A stretch of 64,000 bases of DNA from assembly GCA_045110285.1 (NCBI GenBank), contig JBGCGA010000017.1, positions 1 to 64,000 on the forward strand, given 5' to 3'. Of the stretch, positions 61,201 to 64,000 are shown in pieces; position 1 is the first letter of the stretch; every line of letters starts with the position of its first letter. The notes under the pieces were generated by a model. That model made no database searches, was not told where the DNA came from, and saw only the letters and a program-made list of their open reading frames with translations. Source of the stretch: Putridiphycobacter sp045110285. GTDB lineage: Bacteria; Bacteroidota; Bacteroidia; Flavobacteriales_D; Crocinitomicaceae. The position numbers and the translations under genes are program-made.

Positions 61201-62597
61201 AACACTTCATCTTGATTCAGTGATTGACGCAATGAAATATACCCTAACAAAGCATTGTATGTATATTCTTGCTCGCTGAGTCGTTTTGCATTTTCTACTT
61301 TTTCATAGTGAAAAGCTTGTTCTAGGGGCCCAATAGGTGTAACTCCTAATGTTTTGGTTAAATGGTCTACTGCATTTGAAAAACCTCTTACTTCGTCAGT
61401 AGCTGTTACCGTTTCGTATAAATTGTTTGCGCTGTTATCCGGAAATTGTGCACCTATATTTGTAATAGTAGGGTTACCTTCTAAATATTCTTCTTTATTT
61501 TCACCTAAATCTGTAAAGGCAATAAAGTTTCTAGTATTTTCAACATTGTTATTTCTGTTTGTAATGTATACCTCAATTTTTGTAACATTTATTCCCGAGC
61601 TGACATATGGCATGGATGCCATAGCAGAATCATAATTTTCACGGTGCTGAAAGTTTAAGAAATAGTGTTTATTTTCTTCATAATTATCTGCCTTTACCTC
61701 AAATTCTTGCTGTTGAGCTCCACCTGCCACATTAATCTCTTGTCGCTGACCTTTTTGTTGCGATAATAAGGTGTTCACTGTCAATTTTCCAAATTTTAAG
61801 TCTGTTCGAATACCAAATAAACTTTGTGATCCTTGAATTAGACTTGTGTTAAGAGGAAGTGTAACGTTTCCAGCTTCAATTTTTTGAATAATTTCGTCCT
61901 CATAGCCTGTGTATCCAATTTTGACTTGATTTTGAAAATTGAAGCCAGTACCGCTTGTGTTCTGGGCTATTTCTAGTTTCAGTTTGTCTCCAATCTGTCC
62001 CACTAAGTTTAATTGAATTTGTTGATCAAAATCAAACTGTGTTTGGCGTTGTTGTCGGAGTGGTAATGCAGGATTTTCGTATTTATTAATATTTACTCCA
62101 AATGATATTTCTGCTGAACCTTGGGGGCGAATGGTAATTTCATCACCTCCAAAAATCATATCAAAGGCTTCGCCTTTTACATTTAGTGCAGGGATTAAAT
62201 TTTGATCGGCTGAATTTTCATTCTTAACTTTTTCAGTAAAATAGTCGTTCAATGATTTTTGTCTTTGATAATCCATATACTCATCCAAAGTCATGGCAGT
62301 AGGTTGTCTGTAGAACTGATTCCCTATTTTTTGATATACTTCGTATAAACCAGTCTCTGGATTAAAAACAAATTGAGTTTCAATGTTTTTTGGTAATTCA
62401 AAATCTAACCTTGTATTTGTTTTTGAAGTAAAATCATAATAATCGTTTAAGGGATATGGGAGCTTGACTTTTGGGGTGTCTAAAGCTGTATAAACATTAA
62501 GTTTTGATATTGTAGGAATGTTAAAATTTGTGAACGCAGAAGCATTTAAGCAACACAAAACTACAACCAGTACTGATATGATTTTTTTCAATTTCAA
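55254..62597 (-). CDS. sprA: SprA, T9SS outer-membrane translocon
   Basis: 2,447 residues, within the size range of SprA. A signal peptide (1-21, ending NASA) precedes repeated beta-strand-rich blocks that build the very large 36-stranded barrel of the type IX translocon. Recognisable segments include QTQFDFDQQIQLNLVGQIGD and KIGYTGYEDEIIQKIEAGNV, with a low-complexity Lys/Asp-rich stretch near 56630-56720. The start is a TTG at 62597, 2 nt after the ruvA stop. SprA exports proteins carrying sorting domains such as the two CHU_C adhesins and the cupredoxin here, and is needed for gliding. Confidence 0.97.
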   Translation of the reverse strand: MKLKKIISVLVVVLCCLNASAFTNFNIPTISKLNVYTALDTPKVKLPYPLNDYYDFTSKTNTRLDFELPKNIETQFVFNPETGLYEVYQKIGNQFYRQPTAMTLDEYMDYQRQKSLNDYFTEKVKNENSADQNLIPALNVKGEAFDMIFGGDEITIRPQGSAEISFGVNINKYENPALPLRQQRQTQFDFDQQIQLNLVGQIGDKLKLEIAQNTSGTGFNFQNQVKIGYTGYEDEIIQKIEAGNVTLPLNTSLIQGSQSLFGIRTDLKFGKLTVNTLLSQQKGQRQEINVAGGAQQQEFEVKADNYEENKHYFLNFQHRENYDSAMASMPYVSSGINVTKIEVYITNRNNNVENTRNFIAFTDLGENKEEYLEGNPTITNIGAQFPDNSANNLYETVTATDEVRGFSNAVDHLTKTLGVTPIGPLEQAFHYEKVENAKRLSEQEYTYNALLGYISLRQSLNQDEVLAVAYQYTFQGVTYQVGEFSNDVPVEPSSKSALVLKLLKPTIVNPKNKLWDLMMKNVYSLGAYQVGPTNFRLDIWYNNPRTSVDVNFFPYEGVNDKMLLQYLDLDRLNLNTERQQDGRFDFVPFERVGNRIINGGTIDARTGRIFFATVEPFGTTLKEKLLEADGSQPDYILETIVFQELYDSTRTAAQQIPDKNRYTIKGTYESSVSSDIPLNALNIPEGSVTVTAGGAALIEGVDYQVDYNLGRVKILNEGILESQTPIKVQLESNSGFGFQQKSLVGAHFNYEFNKDFNLGATVMNLTEKPVTQKVNIGSEPVSNTVLGADLRYRAEVPFITKMVDFLPVISTKEKSFVTASGEFAYLIPGTQRAIGEGGISYIDGFEGSQSAITLVTPFSWKLSSIPQNQLDLFPETGTEFTGTSPGFNRSKLAWYTIDQTFYFNNGRTPDHIRGNDTILQDSRMRLLPQQQLFPQSQPPVGQANNIQTLDLSYYPKERGPYNYDTTAAFINTDGSFNNPEDRWAGIMRALTTTNFETANVQYIQFWLLDPYNSDATEGQTENMDGGELYFNLGNISEDILPDSRKSYENGLPTSENFNPNDYDSTDWGLIANQQVIVNAFDNNNASRQFQDLGLDGLNNAQERDFFAKYTAWLGTANLSTQARQQFLNDISSDGYNYFLDDDYDAAELNILERYKNFNGHEGNSNTSDISDTLNAAGYPTQGITTPDIEDINVDNNLSETENYYQYKVNIDPSSFVVGQNYITNSTEIDHDLDGVIDETWYQFKIPIIQPDKVVNNITDFRSIRFMRMYLKGFENPKVFRFATLELIRGTWREYLEDLQTGDQIIDDPNSTEFVIGAVNLEENEGKKPVEYAVPEGILREQDFSSLNTRQLNEQSMTLEVCGLKDGDSRAAYKNVNVDIRNYGQIQMFVHGETAAKALNENLVQDDDITVFVRLGTDFTENYYEYELPLKLTQWGTESNDPNAIWPETNNVNIVLDDLIKLKIKRDAEVVLGLEATSNVYSTPTQENRIISVKGNPTLSEVKTIMVGVRNKSKNENNLPDDGLDKCVEVWVNELRMTDFKQNGGYAATAQVNVQMADFANVAVSGNYSTPDWGTIESTVVERQRETIKNVAVNSNFELGQFFGEKIGIRLPAYFGYSVGAIDPEFDPTKPDVNFDLMDSGPLKREAIAAARALTTRKSYNFTNVRKERAPGKEIHFWDVENLSLSYSYNELFRRDINTVRDVTKNYKAGLNYAYSGRPKLIEPFKKVGFVGKSKWLRLVKDFNFYLGPKSFSVTNNVQRMYNVLQNRSSFDPSFEFDPTYYKNFTWNRAYTFKYDITKNLKFNYMATNASIIREPQGEIDSDAALGTVGRTNYSQLSKIINTSFNPFSQSNSDSIKFGGYNMNFGQSFDINYKVPFDKFPLTDWISSTVTYKGSYDWMRAPIGQDSLGNTVQNARTFNINGQFNFVSLYNKVPYFQKINRGNRGPNRSAARSRPTADNKKDSKNPEKDDKKDKKDKEIGLFGKTVGQLVMTLRNVSGTYSITDGMLLPGFANSNGLFGLDNNFQSPSLAFVTGAQNYDLLGRTGNAWGTDTSFANFASDNSWLVEQSTLNLQHTVMHTQRMSGRATLEPIKDLSINLTIDRSYTINQNSNFRWNEDSLRHVYQNPINTGTINFSTITWRTAFEKLDKETKSSQNFIDMLSNRANLSKTFGEEAGTSEQDNGFYEGYGGNQQDVLVASFLNTYTGSGDNGITDVFKMIPLPNWDIRYDGLTKIAFLKKYVRNFTVKHGYRSNVSVSNFSTNLAARNDIGERQFDNSNNFLADEQFASIIISEQFAPLFGIDATWIVNKNGLITKFEIKKDRSLALNIPNAQIIELVGKEIVIGSGYRFSQVELPFDFMGEKPKSDLNIRFDLSIRNTLSVNRNINENTQVVSAGQDSYSIRSSVDYNLGKNLNVRAYFDRTVNTPALSTAFPSANTRAGIALRFNLAQ

Positions 62598-62599
62598 AA

Positions 62600-63175
62600 C
62601 TATAATATTCTCAATGCTTGTTTAATAAGGTCTTCAACTGTTTGATCTTCGGCCGCAACTTTGTTAATAGCTAGCTCAGCTTTCTTTTTGTCAAATCCTA
62701 AAGCAGATAAAGCAGTTAACGCCTCAAATTTGTTTGTATTGTTTGAACTGAAAATATTTTCAGAAGAAAATTCAACTTTCGCCATTTTTGTTTTCAAATC
62801 TACAATTACACGCTGAGCTGTTTTCAGTCCAATTCCTTTAATACTTTTTATGGTATCCACTTGGTCATTAACTATGGCATTAGCAATTTCATCTGCCGTC
62901 AAGGCCGATAGCATTAGAATGGCAGTATTGGCTCCAATACCCGAAACTGAAATGAGATGGTTGAACATTTCACGCTCTTGTTTTTCTGAAAAACCATAAA
63001 GTGTATGGGCATCCTCTCTTACTTGTAACTGAGTAAAAAGCTTTAAATTCCCTTCATTCGGTAGAGTAGAAAAGGTATTTAAACTAATTTTCACAAAATA
63101 ACCTACACCATTGCACTCAATAACAATGTGGGTGGGTGTTTTTTCTGTTAATGTTCCGTTTAAGTGCGTAATCAT
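62600..63175 (-). CDS. ruvA: Holliday junction branch migration protein RuvA
   Basis: 191 residues, the usual length. It begins MITHLNGTLTEKTPTHIVIE (OB fold), has LQVREDAHTLYGF, the helix-hairpin-helix blocks LISVSGIGANTAILMLSAL and IKSIKGIGLKTAQRVIVDLK, and a C-terminal RuvB-contact domain (ALTALSALGFDKKKAE). It tetramerises on Holliday junctions with RuvB. Gaps of 3 nt from maeB and 2 nt to sprA place it in one operon. Confidence 0.96.
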   Translation of the reverse strand: MITHLNGTLTEKTPTHIVIECNGVGYFVKISLNTFSTLPNEGNLKLFTQLQVREDAHTLYGFSEKQEREMFNHLISVSGIGANTAILMLSALTADEIANAIVNDQVDTIKSIKGIGLKTAQRVIVDLKTKMAKVEFSSENIFSSNNTNKFEALTALSALGFDKKKAELAINKVAAEDQTVEDLIKQALRIL

Positions 63176-63178
63176 TTA

Positions 63179-64000
63179 CTATTTATTTTGTGCATCAATA
63201 ACGGCTACTTTTACCATATTAACGATTTCTCGAACTGAACTACCTAACTGTAAAACATGTATCGACTTTTTTAACCCTAATAAAATAGGACCAATGGCTT
63301 CAACGTCATCTCCCATTTCCTGCATTAATTTATAAGCAATGTTGCCAGACGACAGGTTCGGAAAAATTAGAGTATTAACGTTTTTGTTCACTAAATCCGA
63401 AAATGGAAATTTCTCAATCAATAAATCGTTATTTAATGCAAAATTGGCTTGAATTTCACCATCTACAACAATAGTTGGATGTTTTTCTTTTAATATTTCA
63501 CGGGCCTTGGCCATTTTTTTTGAATCTTCACCTCTTGCTGAACCAAAGTTTGAGTAAGATAATAAAGCTACTTTCGGTTGAATTTTTAATCTTCGAATCG
63601 TTTTTGCAACTTGGTAAGTAATGTCAGCAATCTCCTCTGCACTTGGATTGATATTGACAGTAGTGTCTGCTAAAAATAATGGACCCTTTTTGGTAATTAA
63701 AATGTACATTCCTGCCATTCTGAGTACTTTTTCATCAGTACCAACCGATTCAATAGCCGGACGAATTACATCTTTATAGTTTCTAGTAATTCCAGAAATT
63801 AAGGCATCTGCATCACCAGTTTTAACCATCATTGAACCAAAATAATTACGCTCACGCATTAATTTTACAGCTTCAAATTCAGTTACTCCTCTTCGGTGTC
63901 TGCTCTCAAAAAATAATTTTCCGTATTCATAAATTTTGTCCCGCATTTCCGCCGATTTCGGATCAACTATTTCAACATTTTCGCCCAAATCTAAATTGTT
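63179..64000 (-). CDS. maeB: NADP-dependent malic enzyme, C-terminal phosphotransacetylase-like domain (partial)
   Basis: The frame is open through the window edge; about 273 residues of the C-terminal part are seen. The sequence (MRERNYFGSMMVKTGDADAL, VALLSYSNFGSARGEDSKKM, EIQANFALNNDLL, NTLIFPNLSSGNIAYKLMQE) matches the phosphotransacetylase-like domain of large MaeB-type malic enzymes. In MaeB this domain is regulatory, while the missing N-terminal domain decarboxylates malate to pyruvate. A stand-alone phosphotransacetylase is less likely, since the ruvA-sprA neighbourhood with maeB is conserved in flavobacteria as I recall. The true start lies outside. Confidence 0.88.
   Translation of the reverse strand, partial: NNLDLGENVEIVDPKSAEMRDKIYEYGKLFFESRHRRGVTEFEAVKLMRERNYFGSMMVKTGDADALISGITRNYKDVIRPAIESVGTDEKVLRMAGMYILITKKGPLFLADTTVNINPSAEEIADITYQVAKTIRRLKIQPKVALLSYSNFGSARGEDSKKMAKAREILKEKHPTIVVDGEIQANFALNNDLLIEKFPFSDLVNKNVNTLIFPNLSSGNIAYKLMQEMGDDVEAIGPILLGLKKSIHVLQLGSSVREIVNMVKVAVIDAQNK

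Noticed and set aside
1..64000. tRNA genes, insertion sequences or prophage
   Set aside because: I looked in all intergenic gaps for cloverleaf-like arms, terminal inverted repeats and transposase or integrase motifs and saw none; a tRNA or IS search could confirm.

Overview
The window is AT-rich bacterial DNA from a member of the Bacteroidota, most likely a gliding or surface-attached flavobacterial-type organism. The evidence is sprA (core translocon of the type IX secretion system, T9SS), two PorP/SprF-family proteins, two proteins ending in the gliding-associated CHU_C sorting domain, a giant SprB-like adhesin, a TonB-dependent receptor, DISM-7TM/SpoIIE signalling proteins and many Bacteroidota-style promoters (TTG ... 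TAnnTTTG). I see no tRNA, rRNA, CRISPR array, transposase or phage gene. Almost all of the window is coding, and it looks chromosomal.

Layout. 1-10.7 kb: the tail of an unknown gene, a GtrA-type membrane protein, a secreted leucine-rich-repeat protein, an orphan gene, lepA, a probable stand-alone small RNA, galE, a beta-barrel protein, a polyprenyl diphosphate synthase, a YwqK-like lipoprotein and two GT4-like glycosyltransferases. 10.7-18.4 kb: a TonB-dependent receptor, two tandem paralogous membrane PP2C phosphatases, an RluE-type pseudouridine synthase and a one-repeat DUF1456 protein. 18.5-26.3 kb: an S9 peptidase, an ECF sigma / anti-sigma / outer-membrane protein module with matching ECF promoters, a sugar-phosphate isomerase and lysS. 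26.3-35.8 kb: mostly minus-strand housekeeping and accessory genes (T9SS-exported cupredoxin, metallo-beta-lactamase fold protein, LytTR regulator, GNAT, bestrophin, alpha/beta hydrolase, lipoprotein-CNT nucleoside transporter, bifunctional nuclease, etfAB).

36-50.1 kb is the surface-adhesion region. It holds two modules, each a CHU_C-tagged secreted protein followed at once by a PorP/SprF partner. The second secreted protein is about 3,630 residues long with 39 SprB-type repeats. 50.2-55.2 kb is a compact molybdenum-cofactor operon (moaA, moeA, a TauE/SafE permease, mobA, moaD, moaE, fused moaC-moaB). 55.2-64 kb, on the minus strand, is maeB (cut by the window edge), ruvA and sprA, nearly abutting.

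How the parts fit: SprA should form the outer-membrane pore that exports the CHU_C adhesins and the sorting-domain cupredoxin, while the SprF-like proteins support their adhesins at the surface. The ECF module is a self-contained envelope regulon. The most notable points are cysteine co-variation and four-repeat higher-order structure inside the giant adhesin, the paired ECF promoters, and the small RNA upstream of galE.
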